Assembly: GCA_028583415.1 (NCBI GenBank)
Contig: CM053274.1
Coordinates: forward strand, 95,574,549 to 95,638,548
Length of the DNA stretch: 64,000 nucleotides
From: Protea cynaroides
Lineage: Eukaryota > Streptophyta > Magnoliopsida > Proteales > Proteaceae
Direction: 5' to 3'
The position numbers and the translations under genes were made by a program. Below are positions 48,864 to 62,865 of this stretch, in pieces. The notes under the pieces were generated by a model. It made no database searches. It was not told the origin of the DNA and was given only the letters and a program-made list of their open reading frames with translations. Every line of letters starts with the position of its first letter. The first letter of the stretch is position 1.

Positions 48864-49878
48864 AGATCTGCTATTGCCCATCTGCCCACAGAGGTACCCA
48901 AACTCGCCACCGTCTTCCGACGAAACTCTGGAAATAACCAAAGGAATTTCAGACATTAAACAGTTAGATCACACAGAGAGGCTAGTAATTATGACTATCG
49001 ACCCATTATTGAAAGATATATTTTTTAGTTACTTTTACACTTTAACATAATTCAAACACTTATTTATTTATTTATCATTTTACACCCAACCAAACGGTGC
49101 CTAATTGTTTTGACTACCAAACCGTGAAACAGTCCAGGTATTCCTCAAACTTCAAACATGCTGAGCAGCTGAGGGATCATAGACGACAATATATAAGCTC
49201 CAGCTCTGATTACAAAAGTATGAAAAAGGGATAAAAAAAAGTCAATTACTTTCATAAACACGGTGGATTCTTGATCTTCCTGATAAAATCAATGGATACA
49301 ATATAATATCTGCCAAAATTTTCAACATTACGTAGTGTACACAATTAAGAAAATGAATAATTGTTAAGAAGAAGAACAAAAAAGAACCTGAGTACAATAA
49401 TCACTGGACAGCTCGGCAAGGCAATGTTGTGCCCTGTACTACGACATGAGGTAGGATCTGTACTCAGAAAGATCGAAAAAAGCACTCCTAGCCCTAATAA
49501 ATTTAGGAACTTGAAATGCTGCTAGTAACCCCTCAACCCACCACCTTCCATTTCATTGATCAAATGGAGGCCAGGATAGGATTCAACAGCTCTCGTAACA
49601 TTATGAACTAAATATACACATTTCTATCCAGCACCTGGGAGAAGAAATGGCCATGCAAAAAAACAAAGAAACCCAGTCTCAATGGGAAATTCTAATTGCC
49701 CACAAAACCTCAAGGAACAATCTTCAGGCTTGGTCTGCCTCTTATCCTTTCAGAGTCTTCAAGAGCACTGGTTCATGTCTCCAAGCCTGTCAAGGTTCCA
49801 AATCTTGGGATTCTTTTCGATATACCATTTTAATCTCCTATAGGACTCTTCCAAGATGGGTTAGCTGAAGACTTGAGT
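48864..49878. other. Intergenic and NAA15 3' UTR
   Basis: Part of this, up to the stop codon at 49879, should be the 3' UTR of the minus-strand NAA15 gene. No independent coding region seen. Confidence 0.5.
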
Positions 49879-51824
49879 TTAAATGGTGAGGTCCTTGAAA
49901 GCCTCTAATTTTCCATTTTGGGGATAATTTAGCCCACTTTGAAGAACTTCCTGATGGACTGGAGCCCCGTTTTGAGGCACCTTATGTATCATACCCTTGG
50001 CAGATTTTGCATTGACCACCGAGCTGCAATGGCCTTCAAAGTACGTTGAGAAAGGGAAGTATTCAGCACACCATGCTTTCCATCCTGCATGAGAATAGAA
50101 TCAATCTGAGTTTATTTGGGCAAGAAATGATATTTGGTCACCTCAAAAGATCAATTCCACCCCTGTACAGCCAACAGTCGATGATTTTAAGTTTCGTGCA
50201 ATGGAATCAACTTTATATTAATAAATGAATAAATCCCTTCTACTTGCAGCGAGAACTGCATCAAACTTGACAAGTCAATGCATGACACACTTCATTGAAC
50301 ATTATGGCCTTTTCTTCCCATTAATCTCATACATAATATGAAGTTTATTTTTATTTTTCGGCATATATATAGAGAAGGCAGTTCTGGTCCCCCATTTTCC
50401 ACCACATGGCCTTCCACCATGGCCTACCACCAGACGGATCAACCAAGAGAATTAGATGTATAGAGGATACCATAAATTGGTCAGAATGTCAAATTGGAGC
50501 CCTACTTCTGTCATGCAGCTTACCACAGGTTGCACTTCTACAGTTTGACCTTTGTATTTTCAATAGTTCTAAAAATCTTGCAAATATTTGGTGGTTTTAA
50601 ATTTTTCTTTACTCGATTTTGCCATGTGGAAATCTCAGGATCCAAAACTTCGCATATAAGCAGGTTTGGAGGGGAATGGGGGTTCTTATCAATAAAATTT
50701 GGGTTCTGCCACTTGGCGGATGTGCTCTTTTGTAGTGAGATGTAATGGAACATTGAAAGTTGCTCCTCAACCCTACCCCGAAAAAGTACAGGTATAACTT
50801 TTGATCAAATTGAGTAATGACCAGTATATATAAGTTTGAGGATGTAAGAATGTTCATTTTTTGTATGTCAGAGACGAACATCTAATTTCCCCTAAAACCT
50901 CCTAGTAGATACATGTTTAGTTTCATAACCCATTTTCAAATAATAAATAACCTTGTCCAAGAGGTTCAACAAAGAGAGTGGATGTATGATAGGTTCCCTT
51001 AAAGATTGTCAGGTGATATTGGAAACTGGGGTCTCATGGACTTTCACTTGCCTACGATGGAGGGATAACTGGAAATGAGGTAGGAGTTGAAACTCATGGA
51101 AAAAGAGATACCTGGAAAAAGCTACTATTGTCGTGCGTTTAATAATCTGAGAGATTTAACAGCATTTTGTCCATAGCAATAAAAGAATGGATAATCCGGA
51201 GATGTTTTCAAAATACCACAAGGTCATTGAAAGCAATTAATATACGAGGAAAATATAATAAGCAGGTACCAGCTATGATTTTCAAAGCTGAATTTATGGC
51301 AATGGGACACAACGAATAAATGCAATTGAAAGCACTAATAGGACGAGTGGCACTGATTAATGAAAAAAAATAAAGAATTATAAAAATGAATTGACTATAA
51401 GGAAAGGGAATGATGAGCTGCTGGTACATAAGAGATGATCAACTGAGATGGTTCACATGTGCAATGAAAACTTGGGCTTCAAGGAATTGACTGAAGTAAT
51501 CTGGAAAGATAACAAGAGTTCATGACTCAACAACAAATAGGGTGCTACAAAGAAGGGAGTGGCAGCACAAAATTCATGTAGCTAGCCACCAGGTGAGGGA
51601 AGCATTTTCCTCTGCATGCATACAAAAAGAAGCAAATGGTGGACAAAATGATTAGGTAGCACTTACTAGATGCAGCATCAGGGTCATCCAAGACTGTTCC
51701 AAGTAGTTTGTGAATGGAAACACAGTCTTTGAGTTTCCATTTCTTCACCAGTGGCAATGCTCCATTTCTGATTTGCAAAACATGCATTGTTACAATCAAA
51801 CAATTGAAATCATGGTGTGCATGC

Positions 51825-51884
<60 letters not shown>

Positions 51885-54800
51885 GTTGACATGGGATTGT
51901 TAATTGAATCTTCAATAACTTTAATAGCCTCTGACTTTTTTTCAGGTTCCAAGACATTAAGCATTTCTGCTGCTGCTGCTCTATGCATCAACGAATCTAC
52001 AAAAGAAAGAAAGGCCAGGAAAAGGAATGTATAAACACAACTCTAATCCACTTGTATCAGTGTATGGTACTTGGTAGACAGCTATAGAATAAGGATACCT
52101 TTGTGTTTCTCAAAGAAATGGCTATTTGCTTCAATCAGAGATTTCCCATGCAATTGACTGCAAAAAAGAAGGCACTATGAGATTTTATTCGCCTTTTGAA
52201 CTGAAAAAGCAGCAAAGGGTAGAACAGTAACTCAATTCAGCGACTAAACAAGCTGGGAAAAAAAACACAAGCAAAAGAGCCAAATCTCAGGGGCAGAAAT
52301 ACGCCAGTACCCAGCCAAAATGAGAAGTCACTCAACAAGATAAAACAAAACCCAAAACGCATCACAAAAACCTCCCCAAAACCCAAGAAAAAGACAAAAA
52401 GAGGAAAATGATGTGGCTATTTCAACCACTGGATAGACAGTGGAGAGTCAGGACAGGCCACTTGGTCAAATTTCAGACAAAAATTCAACCATATAGCTCC
52501 CAGTTGGCATGCATCCCCATGCACTTATGGTACTCCAACCATTATTCTCTCTCCCCCATAGTCCTGGATTTTCAAAGCACCATTTTACCATTTGGCGAAC
52601 ACTGTCTGGACTGAAACTTGACCTGTGAGCAAGGGAGACCTAGAGATCAACCTGTCCATATGTCTGGAGGCCCATCTGACATGCCACGTGGCAGATTTTT
52701 GGGCTGACAAAATATACTTTGCCCAACATAAAAACACTAATAAGAGAATAATAAAATATTATAGCAGGTAAATGCATGTAGCAGGGCAACCTGAGATCTG
52801 GACGCTCTGCTTCCAAGACCCTCCAAATTAGTTTCTCTGAATCAGATGCTGGAGCTGCCATTGATCCCACCTTATGGAAGAATCTTATCTGTAATAACAA
52901 GTCCAAAATTAGCATACGAGAAGTGAAGTACTAATGGATAGACTCAGAATATTACGAAGAGGAAACAACAAACAAACAATTACGCCCCCAAGGAATTAAC
53001 ATACCAAGCATCGGTGGGAATCAGGATCATCTGCATCCAACCTAAGTAGCTGCTTCACAGCCTGTAAAAGAGAGAAGGGTAATTCTAAGTCAAAAGTAGC
53101 TTTCCAAGATAACAAGATAGGAATACAAGTATAAAATAAATAAAGTATCAAAATGTGCTCAAATCAGTGACAAATTCATTAAACTGAAAGTGGATGACTT
53201 TCCTCTGGGTGTGTGTTGTGGGGGGGGGGGTTTGCTCACAACAGGAAGCACACAAAATGTGCAGTGTATGAAAATGGAACAATCAGTAGCACCTTTTTTC
53301 CCTCCTTTTTGAAGAAAATCATGAAAATTCATTAATGAGGAAGGTACACAGAAGGCTGAGTGAAGTGCCCAGTGTCAGCTCAGTAAGAGAGAACAAGAGA
53401 AAGAAGACTATTTGGACAAATAATCGAACACAAGATGCCATTAGTCACTAATGATGGGCTGATGATCAAAAAGGAGGTCCACCTGAGATGCTTAAATCAG
53501 TGGCACCTTATCTCTACATGGTGATCTATCAAGAGCTATCTTATGCCATTTCTTGACATGATATTAGTACATAAATTTTCAGCTCTTGAGGTTCATATGT
53601 CTCAAGCATGGATCCTATTGTTTAATTTTTGCTTCTCATGATTTTCTTTGTTGGTTTTAGTTTTCTACCATTATGCTTCAAGTTTGTTTGTCTCAGATGA
53701 ATATATCTGGAGGATGGATCCTTTTGTTTAATTTTTGGTTCTCGTGGTTTTCTTTGTTGGATTCTAGCTTTCTACCATTATGCTTCATTAGGGATACTTC
53801 TTATGGCCCTCAACTTTAGGTTTGTTGGTATTAAATGAATATCTATTTTTTGATATAAAAAGGGTGTACCCAGTGCACGAGGCTCCCGTCACTGCAGGGT
53901 CTGGGGAGGGGCTTATTTATGCAGCCTTGCCCCCGCTTCATGGAGAGGCTGTCTCAATATTTGAACCCATGACCACCAGATCACAATAAATACCTACAGA
54001 GATCTGTCTACAAAAATACCCACTCACCCACCAAGAGAGAGAGTCGACTCATCACTACCTATTTTATAGAAAAAGATGTAGAGAAATTTCCACTTGCGCG
54101 GACACCTAAAATTTCTTTTTCCCAAAGGATAAATAATGAAATCAAAATGCATAAAATATTCAAATCTAAAGCATTGGCTGTAACATGTAAGCGCAGTTCC
54201 CAACAAATTGCTTATCCTAGCCACACCTGGAAGTCACAATTAACTTATATTTTCGACAGCTTTTTTTTTTTTTTTTTTGTGGGGGGGAGGATAAGAATAC
54301 TTTTAAGTGTATAGGTACCTGAAAAGCAAGCAAAATCTTCTGCTTTCTCATGTTCACTTCAAAAGACAGTAAGTGTGTCTCCAAGGACTCCGATGAATGC
54401 TTTTGAAGTAGCTTCAAATATTTTGTAGCTTCTGACAATGGATCTTCAACCTGTCAAATGGAGATCAAAACCAAAGAGCTTGTTATCGTTCCTAATAGCC
54501 AAACATCTGCACTGCTTAGTATCAGCTACAGAATGTCCCCACCCTACACAGGATGTGAGCAGATATTGGAGGCTATCTTGTTGACATGTTTAACAGATGA
54601 AATAATTCATTGGAACCAGTACAATCAATGATGCATAATTCCAGCGGAAAAAGAAGAAAACAGTTTTTGAAGACAGGCGGAGACATCACAGCCATCAAAG
54701 CCAATTTAGCAGTGGCACAGCCCATGTGACAGTCAAAATGACAGCCAGGTTTACTGCTCATATCTACTTTCTATTTTCTTTATTTTATGTTGCTTTGTTA

Positions 54801-57800
54801 AGACTGGTTTATTAATTTTAAATTCCAGTCCTGTTTCTAGGAAGTTTCCTTCTTTGATTAGTTTGTATTTTCCACAGTATCTGTTTTTCTCAGTTTACAA
54901 AAAAAAATTTATATAGCAAGATGGCTTAACAGCCTCCAACGATTTTTTAAGTTAAACTAAGCCTTTTCTTTCTTAGTTCTGTGAGATTCAGAGCTCTTTT
55001 CTACAATGAAAACAGAAAAAAGAAAAGTTTTATGAATCCGATTCTACCTGCAACAACTTCTCCCCGTTGGGATCAGGATCTACTGGTTTGGCATGTTGCC
55101 GTTTACCATTCTTGGAGACACCAGTTGCATTTGATTCCTCTTCATTCTTCTCATTAGCCTCCTTCAAAAATGAAAATGTCAAAATGTAAATCACTGAGAA
55201 GAAAGGTGACCAAGAAACAAACCAAAGGAAAGCAAATATACTTTCTTTGCACGGGCTTCAGCTTTTCTCTGCTTTTGTCTGATCTTCTTTTTCTGAGAAG
55301 GAAGCAACTTCGACATTTCATCATCTTCTTCAGCTGCTGATTTTGGAGGAGAGTCATACAACTTTATATAGCATCTGCATATACATAGATGGATATGGTT
55401 TATGAGAATATCAAATAGTTGTATGAGAAACAAACTAATAGAAGAAATTATAAGAGACAACGAGTGATAACATTATTAACATATAAAAAGTGCTAGTATG
55501 GTCACCCACTTAAGAGTTCCATCGTTTTAGCAGCAGATAGTAATTTTCCCACCTTTTCTTTTTAAACTTTACATGTTCTGTATGGATATCATTTAAAGTG
55601 ATAGGAAAAAAGGATTTTTGTCCAAAAAGAAAAACCACAAAATCTAGAGACCTTTCCTCCCCAATTTTTGCACTCCTATCTGTCCTCCGAAAACAAGGAG
55701 TGTACTTTTCTTCTCTCCAAGAAGATCTTCACCTAAAGATCACCGTAAATACAAAACCTCTCTGGCAAGACCTTTCCTCAACCATGAAACTTTCAAGAAA
55801 TTTTATCGCAATAGTTACATTTTGACAAAATATTTCGGTTTCTCTGGACCTTGAAATGAATCACAAATGAAAAACAAAAGAACACAATATTTCATCGAAA
55901 TGGTAGATATGTCAAATTTTGGTTGAAATAAACAAAATCTTAAATCCCTTAATATAAAATATCAAAATTTGAGTCGCAATTAGGGAAATGAGTAGACAAA
56001 ATTTATGTTGGTTCAATTTTTTGCTAGATTTGAGCAATGTTTGAATGCTTAAAAGATTAAAATAAGGTTCAAAACCAGACTACCACTTTGAGGTTTTTTT
56101 TTTTTTTTTTTTTAATATAATCATTCATACATGGGTATTTATTCTTAAATAAGCATCCCCTCAAATTTCATTGCAAAATTCTTTGTATTTCCCTTATTAA
56201 CCCTCATTTCCCAAAATTTCAACCATTTGGATGAAATATTTCAGTTTCAATAGGTTCATACTGTTCACTGTTGAAATGACCTATACAGTTAGAATCTCAA
56301 ACCCTTACCTGCAACTAAGAAACTTAAAACTATAGACTTGACTGCTGAACCCATCCTGAATGGAAAACTCAGCGAAAGAAAGATGGGGAACACATTTGAG
56401 GGAAAGAAGAAGATGGGGGGGGGGGAAGAGAGGGAGGGAGAGGGGCATTTGTTGTCCTTTTGCTACTTCAAGAAAAGCATCAACTATGGGTGACTCAGAT
56501 TCTCCTTTTGCTACTTTAAAAAAAGCATCAACAATGGATGACCCAGAGTTTCATATATATATATATATATATATGCCATCACAAAGATCTCTTTTGATCT
56601 AATGATACACTAATCAATTAATCATTTCTTTCAATAAATAACAAAATGATATACTAATTATTTGATCTAAGGACGGTAAGAGCAGTCTAACCTCTGTTGT
56701 GTTGCTATAACCTAGTCTTACTCGCTCTTACCTCCCTGCCTGTTCTCCTTTATTTCTTTTATGAGAATACCTGCCCTGCCATTATACCAACTGCCAGTAC
56801 AAATGGAAAGCACACAAATCTAGCACAGGCCAAATGTGTTTCTAATCTATAATTCTAATGATGATGCCATTATCAAACTCAGGTCAATAGAGATTACCCA
56901 GAGTGGAACAAAGTGAGCAATGGACTACACAAAATAGTTCAACGAAGGAAAAGATCAACAGATCAGTTTCCTTATAGAAATAAAAAAATGCATCCAAAAC
57001 ATATCCATGTTTTAAAAAAAAAATGCTCAAGAGCTTGAACATAGATTGGATTAACCTTCAGATTACTAAATGAGTTGGACTCGCTGAATCATTAGGAAAT
57101 CCCGGAATCCATTTTCTCCAACAAAGAGATTCCTTGAACACTAATAGTATGATGGTGAACAGTATATCAGTTCACAAAAGATGTTCGGAAATCATAAAGG
57201 AGGCATCTCATGTAACGTTCAAGGCCACATGAACAAGATGGGATGTGCAATCAATGCACCATTTATGATTTAGGCGCATCCAATGGTTGCAATTTACAAT
57301 GTTTAGGGCAATGGTTAATACCAAGCAATAGGGTCCTTAACATAAGGCCTAATGACGAGTTGAAATCCCACATGGGGCTGTCCTTTTCGGGTCTTCTATT
57401 CTATTTTTGTTACCTGTATTGAGCAGTCCTAGTTAGGTAAGCATTTGAAATTGTGCTGGTCTAGTATTTGAAAAATCTCAACCAGCTGACACATACTTAA
57501 AAGCATATATATAAACATAAACAACTCTTTTACCTGATAGCCCCAGCTGCTGCTTTATGAAAATATGCATGTGAATGCAACCGATCCTGAAATTTTAGCA
57601 TTTCCACATAGGCACGCAGAGTCATTTTCCTTAAGCAATAAGAATGGAAGTCAAATTGGTCTTCAGTCATATCTGCGTAATGCTTCTCCACAGCCAAAAA
57701 TTTTTTCAAAGCCCGACCAAGATCATTTTGACGGTAGTAACTTTCACCAGAAGCTAGTTCATACCTTCTCAGGATGCATAAACCCAGAAAAATTAGCAGC

Positions 57801-60042
57801 AAAATCACAACAGATACTTGTTATAGATACTCTTTATGAAAAAAGGCAAAAAACACACCACATGCATTGCATATCATAGAGGTTATTGTGCTGATCTCCA
57901 TCCTTTGTGAACAATACAGCAGTTTTCTCTGCTAACCCAACCTTAAAGGAAAAGTATAATATTCAACAAAACTCAGTTTCACAGAAAGACAACATGAAAA
58001 ATAGAAGAAGAAAAAAATGCAGAATGAATTAACACTAAACATAAGATTAAATGATCTGAACAGAGAAACAAAATAAAATAAAACAAATATTATGAAATAG
58101 AAATATATACCTGATCCGCCTGAAGCATACGCTTAACACATTCACTATTTATGTAGCGATCTGCAAGATCCATAGATCTTGCTTCATCTGCCAAACCAGC
58201 AGCAGCAGGCAAGTCACCTGCATGCTTCAATATCCTGGCCTGAGATTTGAGAATGAAGACAAGCCAAATCATCAGGACGTTAAGTGACCACAGGTAGATG
58301 AGATGGAATGTGCTCTTAAAGTGAATCACAGATTTGCCAATACAGTTCAAGCTCATGAATGAGTTCAGGATTGATGCTAGAATAAATGTGAATACATCAA
58401 TCAAGAAAAACGTTATATAAAATTGATGATTAGTGGAAAATTGTTTGCTAATGTATTTAATTTTTCTGGCATATAGATTTTTTTTTGGTGGTTAAATTTG
58501 TCTGTATCTATTAGAAAGTAAAAAATAAAAAAATTATATATGGGTACAGATCCTCTCCTCCACGGCTCCACACACATATATAATTCTGATATTGTTAATA
58601 GTAAAAAAGTTCGCACCACTACCCTTGCCCACTTCGAAAATAAACACTGGCTCCCCCCACCCCACCCCACAAAAAAAAAATGGTTTCTATAGACGTGTCT
58701 GTGGGTTAATGGGTTAATTCTAATAGTTAGGTTCATCTCTTCCCCAACTTCCATGTGTTGAATTGTTATTAAAATGTTTTGGTCAGCATCTAACTGATCC
58801 CAAGCTTACCACAGTTAAGAAGCAGCCCACTAATAACTCAAGCATTTTTTCACTCAAGTCCAGAGAATAAGCAATTCCACAAATATACCCCAAGAAGTCT
58901 CATGAAAGCTAGTTATGAGCACTTTACGTGAAAACATGGTACTTATTACAGCATTTCCAAATTTTGAGGCATAACTGGACACAGGAATTCTCATTCCAAT
59001 TATATCACAGCAACTTCAACCACAAAAAAAAAAAAAAATCTCTTCACCACGACCTATAGGCTAAAACACCAGCTGTAAGACACTTTGTGTAACCTAATAT
59101 TCTTGGAACACAATTCAACCATTAACCAAAACACACCCTACGTACCTGCACTAGGGAAAGAAACTATCGTGGCAAGGTTCCCTCACCATTACAGAACTTG
59201 AAAAAAATATCAAACACTCCATTCAAGCAACAACCAGGTAAACAAATTAAATGCTAACATTTTTAAGTCAATTGAACACAGAATTAAGGAGCAGTTTAAT
59301 TACTTTCCAATTATTTGAATATAAAGTTTCTATCCAAAAAACCAGGAATGAATCTCCTCCAGATATAACTTTACTAACTTATAGAATAAAATATGAAGCT
59401 ACTCAAATTTCTATACGGATGATTTTTCACTTTAATTAATCCACAAAATCCTTTCCCAAAATACAATCTTGAAAATTAACAGTCAATGCATAACAATCAA
59501 AACATACTATTCAAAGGACAGTTAAAATGTTTAAGTTTCACAGTCACTGATCGCCCCTCAATGTTCAACCAAAGGCCCCATTCCAAAGGCAACAAGGTGA
59601 AATGAAGCTCGAAGAGTATAATCAACAAACAGCAAGGAGACTGGCTAAAAGCAAAATAATATTATCAAATCATAGTTAAGCTGCAATTTTTTTATTCAAG
59701 CCCAAAAACTGCAAAAAATTTTAAGCTATCTGGATACACGACAAATAGCTTATATACCACTGACAAGGCATTAAAAAATTGCATAAACAAACCTTGACCG
59801 AGTAGAGATCAATCACAGTTGGTGTATGATTCATGGCCTCATCAATTTTCTTGAGAGAAATATCGTATTGACCACGTCTGTCATAATGCTGCATCAGCAC
59901 AAGTTCCCTAAGATAAGTGATACCATAGAAGTCCATGGACAGAGGACATTATGAAACTTTTACCAAGATATGGAAAAGAAAAAAAACCTGAGCCAATAAA
60001 AACAGCGTCCACATAAGTGTTGATGGGGGCTCTTTCTCTTGC
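49879..60042 (-). CDS. NAA15: NAA15, auxiliary (ribosome-anchor) subunit of NatA, C-terminal part
   Basis: Fourteen exons carry 534 residues plus stop: 60042-59988, 59888-59793, 58239-58111, 57941-57859, 57764-57534, 55374-55242, 55161-55048, 54450-54319, 53061-53005, 52888-52791, 52157-52099, 51996-51885, 51767-51667 and 50084-49879. All phases agree and every intron is GT-AG. The joined protein matches the second half of plant NAA15: EKEPPSTLMWTLFLLAQHYD, the TPR-rich ARILKHAGDLPAAAGLADEA, ELASGESYYRQNDLGRALKK, a basic linker LLPSQKKKIRQKQRKAEARA, then the family C terminus GKLEAFKDLTI. NAA15 holds the catalytic NAA10 and docks NatA at the ribosome exit tunnel for co-translational N-terminal acetylation. 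The first exon here starts mid-codon; roughly 370 N-terminal residues must lie beyond base 64000, behind an intron of at least 3.9 kb. No break is seen. Confidence 0.95.
51826..51880. repeat. Compound (GT)n(GA)n microsatellite inside a 117-bp NAA15 intron
   Basis: About 12 GT and 16 GA dinucleotides. On the transcribed strand it reads (TC)n(AC)n and begins directly after the splice donor GTACTC of intron 51884-51768, taking up almost half the intron. Confidence 0.95.
53290..53470 (-). mobile_element. Probable L1 LINE 3' end
   Basis: On the minus strand, CATTAATGAATTTTCATG followed by TTTTCTTCAAAAAGG resembles the 3' tail of plant L1 elements. No coding part is recognisable, so this rests on the tail alone. 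Confidence 0.35.
53606..53805. repeat. Two-copy tandem duplication, period about 105 bp, in an NAA15 intron
   Basis: ATGGATCCTATTGTTTAATT... to TCTACCATTATGCTTCA is followed by ATGGATCCTTTTGTTTAATT... to the same end. Non-coding. Confidence 0.88.
53856..53988 (-). mobile_element. Au-type SINE in an NAA15 intron
   Basis: On the minus strand, GTGATCTGGTGGTCATGGGT followed by TCAAAT is a Pol III B box, then AGACAGCCTCTCC, GCAAGGCTGCATAAAT, CCCCTCCCCAGACCCTGC, and GCCTCGTGCACTGGGTAC leading to a CCTTTTT end. This is the conserved body of the widespread plant Au SINE. The 5' end with the A box is missing, so it is truncated. Confidence 0.88.
56380..56575. repeat. Low-complexity cluster in an NAA15 intron
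   Basis: A G-rich run (about 56396-56445), two copies of a 50-bp segment (CCTTTTGCTACTTCAAGAAA and CCTTTTGCTACTTTAAAAAA) and an (AT)n run at about 56552-56574. Non-coding. Confidence 0.75.
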
Positions 60043-61555
60043 CTGTAATTTAAAAGATTTTGGTACAAATTTAAATTTCCTTATTTTTTAATAAATTAGG
60101 AAAGAATACAAACAATGATAAAGCTAAACAATGGAAAACAACAACAAAGTTAAACCCTTAAATGATGGAAAACTCTAGATCAAATTCAAATATCTAGGAC
60201 AGAATTTTATACCAAATGTACTCACCTCATCGTCATCCCCCCGCGGCGGTGGGGGATGTGGGGTGGATTGCTAAATTTAATATAAGGCCAAAAGGATAGC
60301 TTTCGTTTATTAAGTTCTTTTCATGATAAATATTTATTGAGCTTATTTTCCACCCTTTTATGCAAAATAAACTAAGAAATATGTTTTTTTAAGGGATTCC
60401 ATAGGCCAGTAGTTTCACAGAAGTGTGGGTGGTAAATAGTCCAAATTATTTAATACCGGATATGGGAACATAAATACTTTTTGTAACCTGAACTCCTTTT
60501 CCAGTCCCCATCTACACCAAGAAAAGCATATGTAAAAACAATTTACCACGGATAATAAATTCATGCTATATAGCCTAAAGCCCAAAGCACTCAATTATAC
60601 TCTTGTTCATATTTCACAAAGGGAAACTCCCGCTCTTTCTCCTTCAATCAACTCCAATAGAAGACGTATAAAATAGTTGCATCCCACAAGATGTCAAGAA
60701 TAACTCTAAAGAGCCTCCTGCAGTTAAATTGAACCCATCAACCACTTTGAAGACTTGTAATGGAAACCAACTACTTCTGTTAGACTCAGAAGACTCAGAA
60801 ACAATGCCATGACTAGATAGAAAACCCTAAAAATCCAAATGAAGTCATGGCAAAATGTAATGGTAGCACTGAAATTCACCATCTCTCATGATTGTGAAAC
60901 TGGAGCCCCCCCCCAAAAAAAAAAAAAAAAATTTACTATGCTTATTCCCCTTCTGATAAGATCCCAATCCAATAACTTTCTAATTTAAGAACTCCCCCAG
61001 CTTCTGATCAGGCCTCTCTTTTTAGCATTAGAGAAATCACTGAAACCCAACTTTCTTCCACAGCCCTTTCAACAGGTAATTAGGAGTTCCATCTGTCCAC
61101 TTTTAACCGGGCAAGAGACATCGCTCCATTCTTTTACATTATTTTAATTTTTTTTTTTTAATTAATTAAAAAAAATTTTTTTTTTTTTTTTTTCACCTAT
61201 TAGCATGGCCTTGGTCCGAGACACTGGGCATGCTGAAGGCTTTGTTCCATTCTTCCATTGAGCTTTAATGCTTTTTACATTTTGCAATTATCTAAACATG
61301 AACCACCACCAGAAGTATTTTCATACTCAATACTGCCAACGTAATGCAAATGGACCATACATCTGCAAAGATGGCCCACCCCCATGCTACCAGAAGTATA
61401 TTAAAAAGCAACCAGCATTCATTGGAGGAGGAGAAGTATCGCTCAGATGCCTATTTACCATTGGGGTAAAACGAATTACTATTTTGTTATTTAAAAGAGA
61501 ACTAGTTATGAAATCATATTCATGTTCTATCACAGCCATATATGTAAGTACACAA

Positions 61556-62062
61556 TGCAATTCAGGGTTTTAGGAAAAATCTAGAAGCAACAGCTACAAC
61601 CAAGATCAACTATAGCAGTCAATATGATAAGATTATGGAAAAAATTGATTAAAAATAAGAGAAATTCAATATCTCAATGCCCCACAACCATATCTGGTTG
61701 AATTCTGGTCGAACACTACTCGAACTTAGAGCTTAATCAGAACAATCAACCAATCTAGAAATCTTAAAAATTTTACCAGATCAAGTAGATGAAATCCAGA
61801 CTGCTTAGTTTTCAAGCTAGAGCAAGAAACTGAAATTCTATAACAGATCTCAAAGAAAATAATTAAGAAACTGATTTAATATGATTCAAACGAACAACAG
61901 AATATCAAATTTTGAATCTCAGATACAATAATCAGCAGAAATAGTAAGAATATGAGATTGACAGCTTCTGGTAGAGAGAAATAATTAGAAAACAGGGGGA
62001 AATCATATCTGGAATACCCTGTCTACACAGCTCAACAGCTCGAAAACTCCTAAGAAAACTCA
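61556..62062. repeat. Dispersed repeat, copy B
   Basis: Partner of 20584-21140: same first words (TTCAGGGTTTTA, AATCTAGAAGCAA) and same last words (GCTCAACAGCTCGAAAACTC), diverged in the middle. Confidence 0.6.
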
Positions 62063-62079
62063 ATATCCTTTATTCAAAT

Positions 62080-62505
62080 TATGAAGGCATCCAAGAGGCA
62101 TATCTTTAACCCTGAGGAAGAATGGAGGTGGATCAGCTGCACCTTCAAAGGGAAATCTTGTTTTCACAATCTGGGGAAACTCATCTTTTGTGCTACGATC
62201 TACCACATTTGAATGGAGATAAATTTGAGGAAGTGGACTGCTAGATCCAGGTCCTTCCAGCAAATCTGGGACGCCATCTCTTTCGAAATTTGGAAAAAGC
62301 TATCCCTTCCCCAGTTCTGCTTGAACAGCACCCTTCTCAGTCACATTATTGTTCACTGGAACCTCCCTATTCTGCTTCGAGCAAATAGGAATGGTCTTTC
62401 ATTAGTATCTTCTGTTATTTTCCTTTGAGATCCCCCCGAAATGCCCTCTTTTGTAATCTTGCACTTATTGAATAAAGTTCTTCATTCACCATAAAAAAAA
62501 AAAAA
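62080..62505 (+). mobile_element. 5'-truncated L1 LINE, C-terminal (zf-RVT) fragment with poly(A)
   Basis: The plus-strand reading FKGKSCFHNLGKLIFCATIY is followed by HI, a stop, then MEINLRKWTARSRSFQQIWD and AISFEIWKKLS. This matches the C-terminal zf-RVT region of plant L1 ORF2, where the conserved text is like YHIWMERNLR; the tryptophan codon is now TGA and the arginine codon ATA. It is followed by a short 3' UTR with AATAAAG and an A13 tail at 62493-62505. Dead and heavily truncated. Confidence 0.85.
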
Positions 62506-62739
62506 TCACGCTTAATTGATTGAGTCATATTACATATAAAAAACCTTCTGAAATTCTTAAACTGACCCATAAAAGGACTCCACACCAACCCCATTTAGTT
62601 GGGATAATAAGGCTTGTACTCAATGACTCCTAATCATTCTCACACACTTCTTGACCCAATCTAACTTAAAGCCAGTAATCTAGTGTACTGATCTCACCCC
62701 ACTTTATAGGCTTATAATTTAAGCCCGTTACAAATTAAA

Positions 62740-62865
62740 CCCATAAACAAGTAGCCCAGGGCTGATAGAACTCATCCATAGCCCAACAAAGGTCTAATTA
62801 AGCCCATAAACAAGTAGCCCAATGCCGATAGAACCTATCAATGGCCCAAATAAGATCTTCACTGC
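62740..62865. repeat. Two-copy tandem duplication, period about 62 bp
   Basis: CCCATAAACAAGTAGCCCA followed by a GATAGAAC...ATAGCCCAA block occurs twice with small changes. Confidence 0.85.

Noticed and set aside
51545..51660. Possible alternative last exon of NAA15 (reading through to a stop at 51545)
   Set aside because: The normal acceptor at 50085 gives the conserved NAA15 C terminus ending GKLEAFKDLTI in phase. The frame at 51545-51660 lacks similarity and is most simply intron.
62060..62263. 67-codon minus-strand open frame
   Set aside because: Antisense to an L1 ORF2 remnant that reads convincingly on the plus strand and ends in a poly(A) tail.
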